From Magnetospirillum fulvum MGU-K5 (lineage in GTDB: Bacteria; Pseudomonadota; Alphaproteobacteria; Rhodospirillales; Magnetospirillaceae), in the NCBI RefSeq assembly GCF_000442515.1, contig NZ_AQPH01000027.1, positions 1-41,134 of the forward strand: a stretch of 41,134 nucleotides of DNA. The letters run 5' to 3'. Each line of letters begins with the position of its first letter. Position 1 is the stretch's first letter. Shown here in pieces: positions 11,376 through 21,159 of this stretch. The translations under genes and the position numbers were made by a program. The notes beneath the pieces are model-generated. The model ran no database searches. It was not told the origin of the DNA and worked only from the letters and a program-made list of their open reading frames with translations.

Positions 11376-12674
11376 ATGGACAGGATCCGCATTATCGGCG
11401 GCACGCCGCTTCGGGGAGCGATCACCATCGGTGGGGCAAAGAACGCCGCCTTGACGTTGATGCCGGCCTGTCTGCTGACCGACGAAACCCTGTCACTGTC
11501 GAATCTGCCTCATCTGGTCGATATCACCACGATGGCCAATTTGCTGGCCCAGCATGGGGTCGAGATGCTGCTGAACGGCGCTTCGGCCGATGGCGGCCAT
11601 ACCGGCCGGGTGCTCGACCTCACCGCCGCGACGATCAGCAACACCACCGCGCCCTATGATCTGGTGCGCAAGATGCGGGCCAGCGTGCTGGTGCTGGGTC
11701 CGCTGCTGGCGCGGGCGGGTCAGGCCCGGGTCTCGCTGCCGGGCGGCTGCGCCATCGGGACCCGTCCGGTCGATCTGCACCTCAAGGCGCTGGAGCAGAT
11801 GGGGGCCAAGATCGCGCTGGAAGGCGGCTATATCGTCGCCAGCGTCGAAGGACGGCTGAAGGGCGCCAATATCGTCTTCCCCCAAGTCACCGTCGGCGGC
11901 ACCGAGAACATCATGATGGCCGCGACCCTGGCGGTGGGCGAGACGGTGATCTCGAACGCCGCCCGCGAACCCGAAGTCGCCGATCTGGCCCATTGCCTGG
12001 TGGCGATGGGGGCGAAGATCGAGGGCATCGGCAGCAGCATCTTGCGGATCCAAGGTGTGGATCGGCTGCATGGCGCGACCTACTCGGTGGTGCCGGACCG
12101 GATCGAGACCGGCTCTTATGCCATCGCCGCCGCGATCACCCGGGGCGATATCGAACTGGTGGGCGCGCGGCCCGATCTGATGGACGCGGTGACCAAGGTT
12201 CTGGTCGAGGCGGGCGTGCTGGTCGAGCCGACCGCGCGCGGAATGAGAGTCTGCGCTGAAGGCCGCGAAATTCGCGGCGTTGACATCATGACCGAGCCCT
12301 ATCCCGGCTTTCCCACCGACATGCAGGCCCAATTGATGGCGTTGATGGCCACCGCCAGCGGCGCATCGATGATGACCGAAACGATTTTCGAAAACCGCTT
12401 CATGCACGTCCCCGAGATGACCCGGATGGGGGCGCGGATCAACGTGCATGGCGCGTCGGCGATCGTCCGCGGCGTCCCCCGCCTGTCGGGTGCCGAGGTG
12501 ATGGCGACCGACCTGCGCGCCTCGGTCTCGCTGATCCTGGCCGCGCTGGCGGCCGAGGGCGAGACCATCGTCAACCGGGTCTATCACCTCGACCGTGGCT
12601 ATGAGCGGGTCGAAGAAAAGCTGGCCGCTTGCGGGGCCCATATCGAACGTCTGAAGGGGAGCGCCGCCGAATAG
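11376..12674 (+). CDS. murA: UDP-N-acetylglucosamine 1-carboxyvinyltransferase
   Basis: First committed step of peptidoglycan precursor synthesis: adds enolpyruvate from PEP to UDP-GlcNAc in the cytoplasm. The 432-residue length is typical. Visible hallmarks are the IGGAKNAAL loop with Lys22/Asn23, the catalytic Cys125 in [15 protein letters not shown] (a Cys enzyme is normally fosfomycin-sensitive), the [10 protein letters not shown] segment, and the C-terminal VYHLDRGYE. The ATG has AAGGA upstream with suitable spacing. It is not in an obvious operon; rarD follows after 215 bp. Confidence 0.97.
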   Translation: MDRIRIIGGTPLRGAITIGGAKNAALTLMPACLLTDETLSLSNLPHLVDITTMANLLAQHGVEMLLNGASADGGHTGRVLDLTAATISNTTAPYDLVRKMRASVLVLGPLLARAGQARVSLPGGCAIGTRPVDLHLKALEQMGAKIALEGGYIVASVEGRLKGANIVFPQVTVGGTENIMMAATLAVGETVISNAAREPEVADLAHCLVAMGAKIEGIGSSILRIQGVDRLHGATYSVVPDRIETGSYAIAAAITRGDIELVGARPDLMDAVTKVLVEAGVLVEPTARGMRVCAEGREIRGVDIMTEPYPGFPTDMQAQLMALMATASGASMMTETIFENRFMHVPEMTRMGARINVHGASAIVRGVPRLSGAEVMATDLRASVSLILAALAAEGETIVNRVYHLDRGYERVEEKLAACGAHIERLKGSAAE

Positions 12675-12816
12675 CGGCGGTGCGTGCGGCGGACGGCCTT
12701 CCCGCCGCACCTCCCGCGTCATGGCCGTGCCTGACCCTGACACGGCCATCGCTTCGGGACTATGCATTTCCGCAGCCTGTGGCCCTCCCCCTGCCCTTCG
12801 GGACCGGCCAAATGAT

Positions 12817-12849
12817 ACCGATCGGTCACTTTTTGGTCGATATGACCAA
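12817..12849 (+). promoter_or_regulatory. Pair of operator-like palindromes upstream of rarD
   Basis: Two symmetric sites lie 6 bp apart in the 215-bp murA-rarD gap, 40-70 bp before the rarD start: the perfect 10-bp palindrome ACCGATCGGT (12817-12826) and TTGGTC-N5-GACCAA (12833-12849). Sites of this size are typical of dimeric repressors such as TetR-family proteins. No regulator gene is adjacent, so the binding protein is unknown. The rest of the gap shows nothing recognisable. Confidence 0.4.
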
Positions 12850-12889
12850 GGAGGGGTTGCGAGGCCGCTGACGGCTCGGGCATCGTGCG

Positions 12890-13810
12890 ATGATGGTCCC
12901 CTCCACTCCCCCCGATTCGTCCGCCCGCACCCGCGAAGGCGTCTTTTTCGCTCTGGCCTGCTATGGCTCGTGGGGCTTGTTCCCCGCGTTCTGGAAGCTC
13001 GTGGCAACCGTGCCGCCCGCCGAAGTTCTCGCCCACCGCATTTTGTGGTCGCTGCTGTTCGTTGTCGTCCTGATCTGGCGCGAACGCCGTTTCGACGAAT
13101 TGCGGATTCTGGTGAGTTCGAAGCGGCGCCTGCTGGTGCTGACCGCCTCGACCCTGTGCATCAGCCTGAACTGGCTGGTGTTCATCGCGGCGGTGTCCGG
13201 CGGTAACATCCTCCAAGCCAGCATGGGCTATTTCCTCAATCCGCTGGTCAATGTCGCGCTGGGCGTCCTGGTGCTGAAGGAACGACTGCGGCCGCTGCAA
13301 TGGCTGGCCGTCGCTCTGGCGGTCGCAGGCGTGGCCGAGCCGGTCCTGGCCGGTGATCAGCCGCCCTGGGTCGCGATTCTGCTGGCGGCATCGTTCGGCA
13401 TCTATGGCCTGTTGCGCAAGCAGCTCCCGGCGGTCGCACCGCTGACCGGGCTGACGATCGAAACCGGATTGATGGCTCCGCTGGCGCTGGCCTATCTGGT
13501 CTGGCGGGCGACGGCAGGAGACCCGCTGTTCGGCGGTTCGCCCGAATTGGCGGCGGCGCTGATCGCGGGCGGGCCGGTCACCGCCTTCCCCCTGCTGTGG
13601 TTCGCCGCCGCCGCGCTCCGGCTGCGTTATGCCACCTTAGGCTTCTTTCAGTACCTCGCGCCGACCGGCCATTTCCTGTTGGCAATCTTCGTCTTCGGCG
13701 AGATGCCGGGCCCGCACACGATGGTCACCTTCGCCTGCATCTGGGGGTCCATCGCCCTGTATTCACTGGAAAGTTGGCGGCATCACACGCGCCGCGTCAC
13801 ACAGTCTTAA
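12890..13810 (+). CDS. rarD: RarD-type EamA/DMT-family permease
   Basis: A 306-residue inner-membrane protein with about ten predicted helices. It begins with the RarD signature [20 protein letters not shown], followed by [18 protein letters not shown] and [18 protein letters not shown], all typical of the RarD subfamily of drug/metabolite transporters. The substrate is unknown. Two in-frame ATGs occur at 12890 and 12893 and neither has a strong ribosome-binding site; I use the first. Possible operators lie just upstream. Confidence 0.9.
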   Translation: MMVPSTPPDSSARTREGVFFALACYGSWGLFPAFWKLVATVPPAEVLAHRILWSLLFVVVLIWRERRFDELRILVSSKRRLLVLTASTLCISLNWLVFIAAVSGGNILQASMGYFLNPLVNVALGVLVLKERLRPLQWLAVALAVAGVAEPVLAGDQPPWVAILLAASFGIYGLLRKQLPAVAPLTGLTIETGLMAPLALAYLVWRATAGDPLFGGSPELAAALIAGGPVTAFPLLWFAAAALRLRYATLGFFQYLAPTGHFLLAIFVFGEMPGPHTMVTFACIWGSIALYSLESWRHHTRRVTQS

Positions 13811-13812
13811 CC

Positions 13813-13846
13813 TTATGTTGTGTGCAAAAGCCTGGGGATAACATAA
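13813..13846 (+). promoter_or_regulatory. AT-rich symmetric region with DnaA-box-like site before nrdJ
   Basis: In the 119-bp rarD-nrdJ gap, TTATGTT (13813-13819) and AACATAA (13840-13846) are inverted repeats 20 nt apart. TGGGGATAA (13833-13841) is the complement of TTATCCCCA, one base from the DnaA box TTATCCACA. Ribonucleotide reductase genes are often controlled by NrdR or DnaA, but I cannot make a convincing NrdR box pair here. The gap is too short for a full cobalamin riboswitch and no B12-box is evident. Confidence 0.3.
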
Positions 13847-13929
13847 ATATTGATCGGCGGGGACGATCCGTCATAGGATGGCCCCCGCCGGGGCTTGGAC
13901 CCGGCCCCCCACCACACGAAGGAAAAGCC

Positions 13930-16900
13930 ATGCGGGTCCAGCGACACTTCACCCGAGCCGGCCAGTCGGCCTATGCGGGGATCGACTTCCGCACGGCATC
14001 GAGCGAGATCCGTAACCCCGACGGATCGGTGGTGTTCTCCGCCGCCGACATCGAAATCCCGGCGGCGTGGTCGCAGGTGGCCAGCGACGTTCTGGCCCAG
14101 AAATATTTCCGCAAGGCCGGTGTTCCGGCGGCGACCCGCCCGGTCGCCGAGGACGGCGTGCCGGGCTGGCTGTCCCGCTCCGAGCCCGATCCTGTCGCGC
14201 TGGCAGCGCTGCCCGAGGCCGAGCGCTTCGTCGGTGAGCGCACCGCCCGTCAGGTGTTCGACCGGCTGGCCGGAACCTGGACCTATTGGGGCTGGAAAGG
14301 CGGCTATTTCGATACCGAGGACGACGCGCTGGCCTTCCGCGACGAACTCGCCCACATGCTGGCCCGCCAGATGGCCGCGCCGAACTCGCCGCAATGGTTC
14401 AATACCGGGCTGCATTGGGCCTATGGCATCGACGGGCCGGGTCAGGGCCATTCCTATGTCGATTACCGCACCGGGGAGTTGGTGCAATCTGACTCGGCCT
14501 ACGAACATCCCCAGCCCCACGCCTGCTTCATCCAGTCGATCGCCGACGATCTGGTCAATGACGGCGGCATCATGGATCTGTGGGTGCGCGAAGCCCGGTT
14601 GTTCAAATACGGCTCGGGCACCGGCACCAACTTCTCCCGCCTGCGCGGCGAAGGGGAAAAGCTGTCGGGCGGCGGGCGCTCGTCGGGGCTGATGAGCTTC
14701 TTAAAGATCGGCGACCGTGCCGCCGGAGCGATAAAGTCGGGCGGCACCACCCGGCGCGCGGCCAAGATGGTGGTGGTCGATGTCGATCACCCCGACATCG
14801 AATCCTTCATCGCCTGGAAAGTGCGCGAAGAGCAGAAGGTCGCCGCGCTGGTCGCCGGGTCGCGTCTGGCCGCCCGCCACCTGACCGAGGTGATGCAGGC
14901 CTGCCGCGCCGACGGAGCGGTCAAGGACGATGCCCGCTTCGACCCCAAGCGCAACGCCAAGTTGAAGGCGGCGATCCTGGCCGCGCGGCGGTCGGAAATC
15001 CCCGAGAATTATATCCAGCGGGTAATCCAGTTCGCCCGCCAGGGCTATTCGAAGATGGATTTCCCGGTGATGGACACCGACTGGGATTCCGAAGCCTATC
15101 TGACCGTGTCCGGCCAGAATTCGAACAATTCGGTCCGGGTCGATAACGCCTTCCTGACCGCCGTCACCGAAGATGCCGATTGGGCGCTGACCCATCGCAC
15201 CACCGGCAAGGTGATCCGCTCGCTGAAGGCACGCGATTTGTGGGAGCAGATCGGCGAAGCCGCCTGGGCCTGCGCCGATCCCGGCATCCAGTTCGACACC
15301 ACGATCAACGAGTGGCACACCTGCCCGGACTCAGGCCGGATCAACGCGTCGAATCCGTGCTCGGAATACATGTTCCTCGACGACACCGCCTGTAACCTCG
15401 CCTCGCTGAACCTGCTGTGCTTCCGTGGTCCCGACGGCAAGTTCGATATCGAGGGCTTCCGTCACGCGGTGCGGCTGTGGACGATGGTGCTGGAAGTCTC
15501 GGTGCTGATGGCCCAGTTCCCCAGCGATCGCATCGCCGAACTGTCCTATCGCTTCCGCACCCTGGGCCTTGGCTACGCCAATGTCGGCGGCCTGCTGATG
15601 GCTGACGGCATCCCCTATGACAGCGAGCATGGCCGCGCCCTGATTGCCGCGATCACCGCGCTGATGACCGGCGAATCCTATGCCACCTCGGCCGACATGG
15701 CCGAAGCGTTGGGCGCGTTCGCCGACTTCCCGCAAAACCGCGATTCGATGCTGCGGGTGATCCGCAACCATCGCCGCGCCGCCCATGGCCTGGGCAGTGG
15801 CTACGAAGGCCTGTCGGTGCCGCCGGTGCCGCTGGATGCCGCCAATTGCCCCGACGCCACCCTGGTTGCCGCCGCCCGCCGCGCCTGGGATGTTGCGCTG
15901 GAGAAGGGCCAGCGGTTCGGCTTCCGCAATGCCCAGGTCTCGGTGATCGCGCCGACCGGCACGATCGGTCTGGTGATGGATTGCGACACCACCGGAATCG
16001 AGCCCGATTTCGCCCTGGTCAAGTTCAAGAAGCTGGCCGGTGGCGGCTATTTCAAGATTATCAACCGGATGGTGCCCGAGGCGCTGCGCACCCTGGGCTA
16101 TGGCGAGAGCGACATCGCCGAAATCGTCCGCCACGCTGTCGGCCATGCGACGCTGACCAACGCGCCGTTCATCAATCACGAGAGCCTGGCCGCCAAGGGC
16201 TTTGACGCCGCCACCCTGGCGACGCTGGAATCCAAGCTGGAATCCGCCTTCGACATCAAGTTCGTCTTCAACAAGTTCGGCCTGGGCGAAGAGTTTTGCA
16301 CCAAGACGCTCGGTATCCCGGCGGCGAAGCTGGACGATCCCGGCTTTGACCTGCTGGGCTGGCTGGGCTTCCCCCGCGAGCAGATCGAGGCCGCCAACCT
16401 TCACGTCACCGGGGCGATGACGCTGGAAGGCGCGCCGTTCCTGAAGCCCGAGCATCTGGCGGTGTTCGATTGCGCCAGCCCGTGCGGCCGCACCGGCACC
16501 CGCCTGCTGTCGGTCGAAGCCCATATCCGGATGATGGCCGCCGCTCAATCCTTCATCACCGGCGCGATCTCGAAGACGATCAACATGCCCAACTCGGCGA
16601 CGGTCGAGGAATGCAAGGAGGCCTATCTGCTGTCGTGGCGGCTGGGGGTGAAGGCCAACGCGCTCTATCGCGACGGCTCGAAACTGAGCCAGCCGCTCCA
16701 GGCCGCCCTGCTCGACGATGGCGGCGATCTGGCCGAGGCGATTGCCGACGCCCCGGCGGCGACGCGGGCCGGGATCGCCGCCGAAAAGCTGGTCGAACGT
16801 CTGGTCAGCCGCCGGACCAAGCTGCCCGACCGCCGCAAGGGCTATACCCAAAAGGCGATGGTCGGCGGGCACAAGGTCTATCTGCGCACTGGCGAATACG

Positions 16901-17565
16901 AAGACGGCCGCCTCGGCGAAATCTTCATCGACATGCATAAGGAAGGCGCCGCCTTCCGCGCGATGATGAACAATTTCGCGATCGCGATCTCGGTCGGCCT
17001 GCAATATGGCGTGCCGCTGGAAGAGTTCGTCGAAGCCTTCACCTTCACCCGGTTCGAACCGTCGGGGATGGTCGAAGGCAACGAGACGATCAAGATGTCG
17101 TCCTCGATCCTTGATTACATCTTCCGCGAACTGGCGATCTCGTATCTTGGCCGCAACGATCTCGCCCATGTTGAACCGGCCGATCTGACCCCCGACACGG
17201 TCGGACGCGGTGCCGCCGAAGGTCAGCTCGACCCCCGCGCTTCGGCCCGTCAGCTTGAGGTGGTCAAGCGGGTCGCCTCGACCGGCTATGTCCGTTCGAA
17301 GTTCCCCAAGCGGGCGGTTCAAACCGCGCTGACCGCCGATGCCAGCGGGGAAATGCTGCTGGCTCCGCCCGCATTGGCGCTGACCGCCGACGAGGATGCT
17401 GACGCGTTGCTGGAACAGTTCGACGCCCGCGCCGAGCAAATCCGCACCGCCCGGATGAAGGGCTATGAAGGCGACGCCTGCCCCGAATGCGGCAACTTCA
17501 CCCTGGTCCGCAACGGCACCTGCCTGAAATGCGACACCTGCGGCGGCACCACTGGGTGCAGCTGA
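13930..17565 (+). CDS. nrdJ: Vitamin B12-dependent (class II) ribonucleoside-diphosphate reductase
   Basis: Makes deoxyribonucleotides using adenosylcobalamin, so it works with or without oxygen. The product is 1211 residues, the usual size of the long alphaproteobacterial NrdJ. I chose the ATG at 13930, preceded by GAAGGAAAAG, because homologues begin with a similar MRVQRHFT; the reading frame stays open upstream but overlaps rarD. Seen in order: the N-terminal region with [15 protein letters not shown]; the active-site [39 protein letters not shown]; a TSCPD-like region; and a C-terminal zinc-ribbon-like Cys cluster (CPECGNF...[14 protein letters not shown]) thought to relay electrons. No class I or III reductase gene is in the window. 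Confidence 0.96.
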   Translation: MRVQRHFTRAGQSAYAGIDFRTASSEIRNPDGSVVFSAADIEIPAAWSQVASDVLAQKYFRKAGVPAATRPVAEDGVPGWLSRSEPDPVALAALPEAERFVGERTARQVFDRLAGTWTYWGWKGGYFDTEDDALAFRDELAHMLARQMAAPNSPQWFNTGLHWAYGIDGPGQGHSYVDYRTGELVQSDSAYEHPQPHACFIQSIADDLVNDGGIMDLWVREARLFKYGSGTGTNFSRLRGEGEKLSGGGRSSGLMSFLKIGDRAAGAIKSGGTTRRAAKMVVVDVDHPDIESFIAWKVREEQKVAALVAGSRLAARHLTEVMQACRADGAVKDDARFDPKRNAKLKAAILAARRSEIPENYIQRVIQFARQGYSKMDFPVMDTDWDSEAYLTVSGQNSNNSVRVDNAFLTAVTEDADWALTHRTTGKVIRSLKARDLWEQIGEAAWACADPGIQFDTTINEWHTCPDSGRINASNPCSEYMFLDDTACNLASLNLLCFRGPDGKFDIEGFRHAVRLWTMVLEVSVLMAQFPSDRIAELSYRFRTLGLGYANVGGLLMADGIPYDSEHGRALIAAITALMTGESYATSADMAEALGAFADFPQNRDSMLRVIRNHRRAAHGLGSGYEGLSVPPVPLDAANCPDATLVAAARRAWDVALEKGQRFGFRNAQVSVIAPTGTIGLVMDCDTTGIEPDFALVKFKKLAGGGYFKIINRMVPEALRTLGYGESDIAEIVRHAVGHATLTNAPFINHESLAAKGFDAATLATLESKLESAFDIKFVFNKFGLGEEFCTKTLGIPAAKLDDPGFDLLGWLGFPREQIEAANLHVTGAMTLEGAPFLKPEHLAVFDCASPCGRTGTRLLSVEAHIRMMAAAQSFITGAISKTINMPNSATVEECKEAYLLSWRLGVKANALYRDGSKLSQPLQAALLDDGGDLAEAIADAPAATRAGIAAEKLVERLVSRRTKLPDRRKGYTQKAMVGGHKVYLRTGEYEDGRLGEIFIDMHKEGAAFRAMMNNFAIAISVGLQYGVPLEEFVEAFTFTRFEPSGMVEGNETIKMSSSILDYIFRELAISYLGRNDLAHVEPADLTPDTVGRGAAEGQLDPRASARQLEVVKRVASTGYVRSKFPKRAVQTALTADASGEMLLAPPALALTADEDADALLEQFDARAEQIRTARMKGYEGDACPECGNFTLVRNGTCLKCDTCGGTTGCS

Positions 17566-17579
17566 TCCAGCAAGTATAA

Positions 17580-17618
17580 CTATGTCGCGCACCATAGTTT
17601 GGCCGGTGCGCGGCATAG
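17580..17618 (+). terminator. Long hairpin after nrdJ, with an alternative overlapping stem
   Basis: CTATGTCGCGCACC (17580-17593) pairs with GGTGCGCGGCATAG (17605-17618) over 14 positions with one G-T wobble and an 11-nt loop. A competing stem AACTATG (17578-17584) / CATAGTT (17593-17599) shares the left arm. It lies 15 bp after the nrdJ stop, so it probably ends or protects the nrdJ transcript. No T run follows. Confidence 0.5.
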
Positions 17619-17656
17619 CATGGCCCGAACGAAGCGAGAGCGTGCCGCAGCCGATT

Positions 17657-17692
17657 TTGAGGGACCGTTCTTTCCTCTCTTGGGTCCCTCAA
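17657..17692. repeat. 10-bp inverted repeat between nrdJ and the coiled-coil gene
   Basis: TTGAGGGACC (17657-17666) and GGTCCCTCAA (17683-17692) around a 16-nt pyrimidine-rich loop. It sits between two convergent genes, 39 bp past the stop of the minus-strand coiled-coil gene, so it may be that gene's terminator. Confidence 0.45.
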
Positions 17693-17730
17693 TGCAACGG
17701 GCCGCCTCTCATCAACAGGACCTGGGAAGA

Positions 17731-18576
17731 TTACGCCGTAACGGAAAGTCCCATTCTCGTTTTCAACTCGTTCCGCCAGGAATCGTCGGTGACCCCGAGC
17801 TCTGCTTTTAGACTTTTCATTTCAGCGTCGATTTTTTTGCTTTCAGCGTCAAATTGTTTGATTTCATTGTCAAATTGTTTGATTTCAGCGTCAATTTCGC
17901 TGTATCGCTTGGCGCGTTCCGCATCAATACCTACACCTTGTGTGCGTATTTTATTTATCTCCGCAACGATCGATTCGTGTTCTTCAGGGGTGGGAACCCC
18001 TTCCTTTCGCCGAGTGATCGTCCCATCGCCCCCAATATTGTATTGGAATCCCTCTGCCATCAAAATATAGGTTGCCTCTTTTGGCGGAGGAAAGGCAAAA
18101 TGTCCACCTTCGCGGGCATTTTGGCGGGCCAGTTCCCACACCCGCTTTGCCTCGGCACCGGTAACAGACTGTATCCGCTCAGGAGACAGAGCCGCACGTT
18201 TTTTAAGAAATTCATAGTGTTTCCGGTCACGATCGGCCAATCTATCAATATTATTCCTCTCCCATTCAAGCTTATTCTTCTCCCCCTCAAGCCTACCCTT
18301 CTCCCCTTCAAGCTTAAACTTCTCCCCTTTAAGTCTCATCAAATCCGAAAGCTTGGACATCCGCTTTATTTCTTCATCGCCCGGGATCGTGGGAACAAGG
18401 GTGCCAAAGGCGGCAAGGGAAGCGGCGTCAAGCTTCACAAGCTTTTTTCGCGCAATATCCGACGAACCATTGTCCGAAGAGGTGCTGCCGTCGCTGGTGG
18501 CCGCCTTGCGTTGGTCCGCAAGCTGCGCGGCGAAGTCGATGAGGGAGTTGGCGGAGCTGGGGATTGAGTCGACCAT
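17731..18576 (-). CDS. Heptad-repeat coiled-coil hypothetical protein
   Basis: A 281-residue soluble protein of unknown function. I chose the ATG at 18576 because GGAGAA lies 6 nt upstream of it; the earlier in-frame ATG at 18588 would put that site inside the gene. Residues about 75-125 repeat LxGEKxx heptads (KLEGEKGRLEGEKNKLEWE) and the C-terminus repeats IDAEIKQFDNEIKQFDAES, so both ends should form coiled coils. Between them is a compact region (TGAEAKRVWELARQNAREGG, then FQYNIGGDG). Base composition is clearly less GC-rich than the neighbours and codon use is more relaxed, consistent with acquisition. There is no signal peptide or membrane helix. Confidence 0.75.
   Translation of the reverse strand: MVDSIPSSANSLIDFAAQLADQRKAATSDGSTSSDNGSSDIARKKLVKLDAASLAAFGTLVPTIPGDEEIKRMSKLSDLMRLKGEKFKLEGEKGRLEGEKNKLEWERNNIDRLADRDRKHYEFLKKRAALSPERIQSVTGAEAKRVWELARQNAREGGHFAFPPPKEATYILMAEGFQYNIGGDGTITRRKEGVPTPEEHESIVAEINKIRTQGVGIDAERAKRYSEIDAEIKQFDNEIKQFDAESKKIDAEMKSLKAELGVTDDSWRNELKTRMGLSVTA
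17820..17903 (-). repeat. Four 21-bp tandem units inside the coiled-coil gene (C-terminal block)
   Basis: Units at 17820-17840, 17841-17861, 17862-17882 and 17883-17903 share TTTCAGCGTCAAATTGTTTGA or close variants. Each encodes one heptad of the C-terminal helix (SEIDAEI, KQFDNEI, KQFDAES, KKIDAEM). Being in frame, unit gain or loss would lengthen or shorten the coiled coil without breaking the gene. Confidence 0.8.
18265..18327 (-). repeat. Three 21-bp tandem units inside the coiled-coil gene (N-terminal block)
   Basis: Units at 18265-18285, 18286-18306 and 18307-18327, each close to TTCAAGCTTA...TTCTCCCC, plus a partial fourth. They encode the LEGEKGR-type heptads. The unit length equals that of the second block but the sequence differs, so the two blocks arose separately. 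Confidence 0.8.
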
Positions 18577-18892
18577 GGTATTCTCCATTGATTGGGATCG
18601 CGTTCTGCGTCACCACCAAAGCGTGCTCCAAAATCAGGGAGCAAATCTATACGTATTTTTTCGTATTGGTTGTTGCTTGGAGAGGGTGTCGGCTTCGCCA
18701 AGGGGCGATTGTTGCCGAAGACAATTTTTGGGGTGTCGATTATCCGTTCACCGATCCATCGGAACGGTGGGTCCAGGGCAGCGCCAGCGTCGCAACGATG
18801 GCATAACCGCCGCCCGGTTGCCTGGGGAAAGAGGGAATTGACCCGGACGGGCTGCGGGAGGTTACACTCGTCGGATATCGGAGGCGTGGATC
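18577..18892. other. Intergenic region between divergent hypothetical genes
   Basis: 316 bp with no gene I can support. An AT-rich patch at about 18640-18668 contains ATACGTAT and could hold the promoter of the coiled-coil gene. For the plus-strand gene, TTGACC (18838-18843) and TACACT (18863-18868) are present, but with a 19-bp spacer that is longer than ideal. No RNA gene or repeat is evident. Confidence 0.35.
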
Positions 18893-19120
18893 ATGGGCCA
18901 GCTTGATTTTTCGGCACTCGACACCATGACCGAGGCCGAGGAATGCCGTTTCATGGCCGCCTTCACTCAGGCGCTGGCGAACGATTCCAGCGATGTCGCC
19001 AAGGAGCATCTGGCCTCCGGTCGACCGATATATTTCGGGGATGATCGTTTCCCCGACGCAGCGGTCATGCGGGGAAGGTGGTGGCAGTTTGCCGTCATCA
19101 CGGACCGCTGGGCGGGGTGA
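18893..19120 (+). CDS. Small hypothetical protein (75 aa)
   Basis: A 75-residue acidic protein with a strong GGAGG site 9 nt before the ATG, which is the main reason to accept it. It starts MGQLDFSALDTMTEAEECRF; residues 46-72 (IYFGDDRFPDAAVMRGRWWQ) look like a beta-rich tail. I recognise no family. Its 3' end overlaps the 3' end of the convergent secreted-protein gene by 23 bp. Confidence 0.55.
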   Translation: MGQLDFSALDTMTEAEECRFMAAFTQALANDSSDVAKEHLASGRPIYFGDDRFPDAAVMRGRWWQFAVITDRWAG

Positions 19121-19568
19121 CCGGGCGGCAGATCGCCTTGGCCACATCAGAGATGCGGCATTCGGTCACGCTGTCCCACACCCGTAAAATCAGCCAGGTC
19201 GAGCCGTCGCGGTAATCCAGGATCAGGTTCTGGAACGCCCCGCCGCGATAGACCGGCGACTTTGTGATGTCCCGAAACACCAGCAATGGACAGGCGCGCA
19301 CCCGGTCGCAGATCGCCACGGATTCCAGGCTGATCATCAATGTGCGGCCCGACCGCGCCACCCGCACCGTGACCGGCCGCCCGGCCGCTTCGGCCTCGCT
19401 GAACAGTTCGGGAGCCCATTTATGCGCCGCCTTCAACTCGGCGGTGGTGGGCGGGAACGCGGTCTCGACAAAAATACGGCTGCCGACTTTCTCTTCTGCG
19501 GCAACGGGACCGGCGGCTGCGGCCACCAGGGCAAGACAGACCAGAACAAAGCGCTTCGATATCGTCAT
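19098..19568 (-). CDS. Secreted hypothetical protein
   Basis: A 156-residue protein with a clear N-terminal signal peptide (KRFVLVCLALVAAAAGPVAA, cleavage before EEK), so periplasmic. The mature part has three cysteines at about 87, 93 and 136 (ICDRVRAC and TECRIS), which may form disulfides, and a hydrophobic GSTWLILRVWDSVTECRI segment. No named domain is recognised. It is transcribed toward the 75-aa gene and away from pyk. Confidence 0.72.
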   Translation of the reverse strand: MTISKRFVLVCLALVAAAAGPVAAEEKVGSRIFVETAFPPTTAELKAAHKWAPELFSEAEAAGRPVTVRVARSGRTLMISLESVAICDRVRACPLLVFRDITKSPVYRGGAFQNLILDYRDGSTWLILRVWDSVTECRISDVAKAICRPVTPPSGP

Positions 19569-19682
19569 TTCTTCGTTCGCTGTCCCCGTTTCGACGCAAT
19601 TCCTTAACCGGGTTGGGATATCCTACCCTACCCACCTTTGTTATGGTGGGGCGAAATTCGATTTGAAGAATAGGGACTATCG

Positions 19683-21125
19683 ATGCGACGGAACAGGAAT
19701 GCCAAGGTTATTGCCACACTGGGACCGGCGTCATCGACACCACAGGCGATCGAAAGCCTGTTCGTTGCCGGTGCCGACGTGTTCCGCCTCAATTTCAGCC
19801 ATGGCAGTCATGCCGACCATCGGGAGCGCATCAACATCATCCGCGCGCTTGAGGAGAAGGTTCGGCGTCCAATCGCCGTCCTCGCCGATCTTCAGGGGCC
19901 GAAGCTACGGGTCGGCGATTTCGTCAATGGCCGGGTACGGATCGAAACCGGCGCGTCCTTCCGCCTCGATATGAACCCGGAAAAGGGAACGGTCGAGCGC
20001 GCCCCCCTGCTCCACCCCGAAGTGTTCGCGGCCCTCAGCGCCGGGAGCGAGCTGCTGCTCGACGATGGCCGCCTCCGCCTGCGGGTCGAGCATCACGGCG
20101 ACGATTTCGCGATGACGCGGGTGTTGGTCGGTGGCGAATTGTCGAACCACAAGGGCGTCAATGTCCCCAACGTGATGCTGCCGATCTCGCCCTTGACGCC
20201 GAAAGATCTGCGCGACCTCGAATTCGCGGTCGAACATGGCGCCGATTGGATCGCGCTTAGCTTCGTCCAGCGCCCGGGCGACGTCGCCGAAGCCCGCCGT
20301 CTGGTGTCGGCCCATGTCGGTTCGCGGGTGCGGCTGCTGTCGAAGCTGGAAAAGCCGTCGGCGATCGAGCATCTCGACGACATCATTGAACTCTCGGACG
20401 CAGTGATGGTGGCGCGCGGCGACCTCGGGGTCGAATGCCCGCCCGAGACCGTGCCGATCCTGCAAAAGCGAATCCTGCGCGCCTGCCGTCAGGCGGGAAA
20501 GCCGGTGGTGGTCGCGACCCAGATGCTGGATTCGATGATCCACTCCCCCTCGCCGACCCGCGCCGAAGCGTCGGACGTCGCCACCGCGATCTATGACGGA
20601 GCCGACGCGGTGATGCTGTCGGCCGAAACCGCGTCCGGCGAATTCCCGGTCGAAGCGGTGACGATGATGAACCGCATCATCAAGCAGGTCGAACAGGACG
20701 AACATTACGCGGTGATCGCCGCCGCCTCGCGCCTGGAACCCGACCCGACCTCCCGCGACGCAATCAGCGCCGCCGCCCGTCAGGTCGCCCACACGATCAA
20801 GGCCGCCGCGATCGTTACCTTTACCTCGTCGGGCTCGACCACGCTGCGGGTAGCCCGCGAACGGCCGGAACAGCCGATTCTGTCGGTGACCTCGGATATC
20901 GAAGTGGCGCGTCAGTTGGCCCTGGTGTGGGGAGCCCATTCGATCATGGCCAAGGACGTCCGCAGCTTCACCGAAATGGTGCAAAAGGCGATCGACGTCA
21001 CCCAAAGCGAGGATTTCGCCGCTCCGGGCGACCGGGTGGTGATCGCAGCCGGGGTTCCGTTCGGTCTGTCCGGCACCACCAACATGTTGAGGGTGGCCGA
21101 AATCGAACCGTTACCGGCGACTTAA
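19683..21125 (+). CDS. pyk: Pyruvate kinase
   Basis: Last step of glycolysis: PEP + ADP to pyruvate + ATP. The product is 480 residues, normal length. Visible motifs are RLNFSHGSHADH, DLQGPKLRVGDF, LSFVQRPGDV, LLSKLEKPSAIEHLDDI, the signature MVARGDLGVECPPE, TQMLDSMIHSPSPTRAEASDVA and DAVMLSAETASGEFP. The ATG at 19683 has AGGGA about 9 nt upstream. It stands alone with its own terminator. Its product pyruvate is the substrate of the NifJ enzyme encoded in this window. Confidence 0.96.
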   Translation: MRRNRNAKVIATLGPASSTPQAIESLFVAGADVFRLNFSHGSHADHRERINIIRALEEKVRRPIAVLADLQGPKLRVGDFVNGRVRIETGASFRLDMNPEKGTVERAPLLHPEVFAALSAGSELLLDDGRLRLRVEHHGDDFAMTRVLVGGELSNHKGVNVPNVMLPISPLTPKDLRDLEFAVEHGADWIALSFVQRPGDVAEARRLVSAHVGSRVRLLSKLEKPSAIEHLDDIIELSDAVMVARGDLGVECPPETVPILQKRILRACRQAGKPVVVATQMLDSMIHSPSPTRAEASDVATAIYDGADAVMLSAETASGEFPVEAVTMMNRIIKQVEQDEHYAVIAAASRLEPDPTSRDAISAAARQVAHTIKAAAIVTFTSSGSTTLRVARERPEQPILSVTSDIEVARQLALVWGAHSIMAKDVRSFTEMVQKAIDVTQSEDFAAPGDRVVIAAGVPFGLSGTTNMLRVAEIEPLPAT

Positions 21126-21159
21126 GACGTCGTAAATCCGCGTCGGCAAGAACGATAAA

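Noticed and set aside
13811-13929. Possible cobalamin riboswitch before nrdJ
   Set aside because: The leader is only about 119 nt and lacks a recognisable B12-box; too short for the known aptamer.
15331-17616. Open minus-strand frame of 761 codons opposite nrdJ
   Set aside because: Shadow of NrdJ; low-complexity Gln/Gly/His composition typical of antisense frames and no start-site support.
17820-18327. 21-bp repeats considered as a CRISPR array
   Set aside because: The units are directly adjacent with no spacers and are in frame within a coding sequence.
18435-18701. Minus-strand frame of 88 codons overlapping the start of the coiled-coil gene
   Set aside because: Poor start site and composition, and it overlaps the better-supported gene on the same strand.
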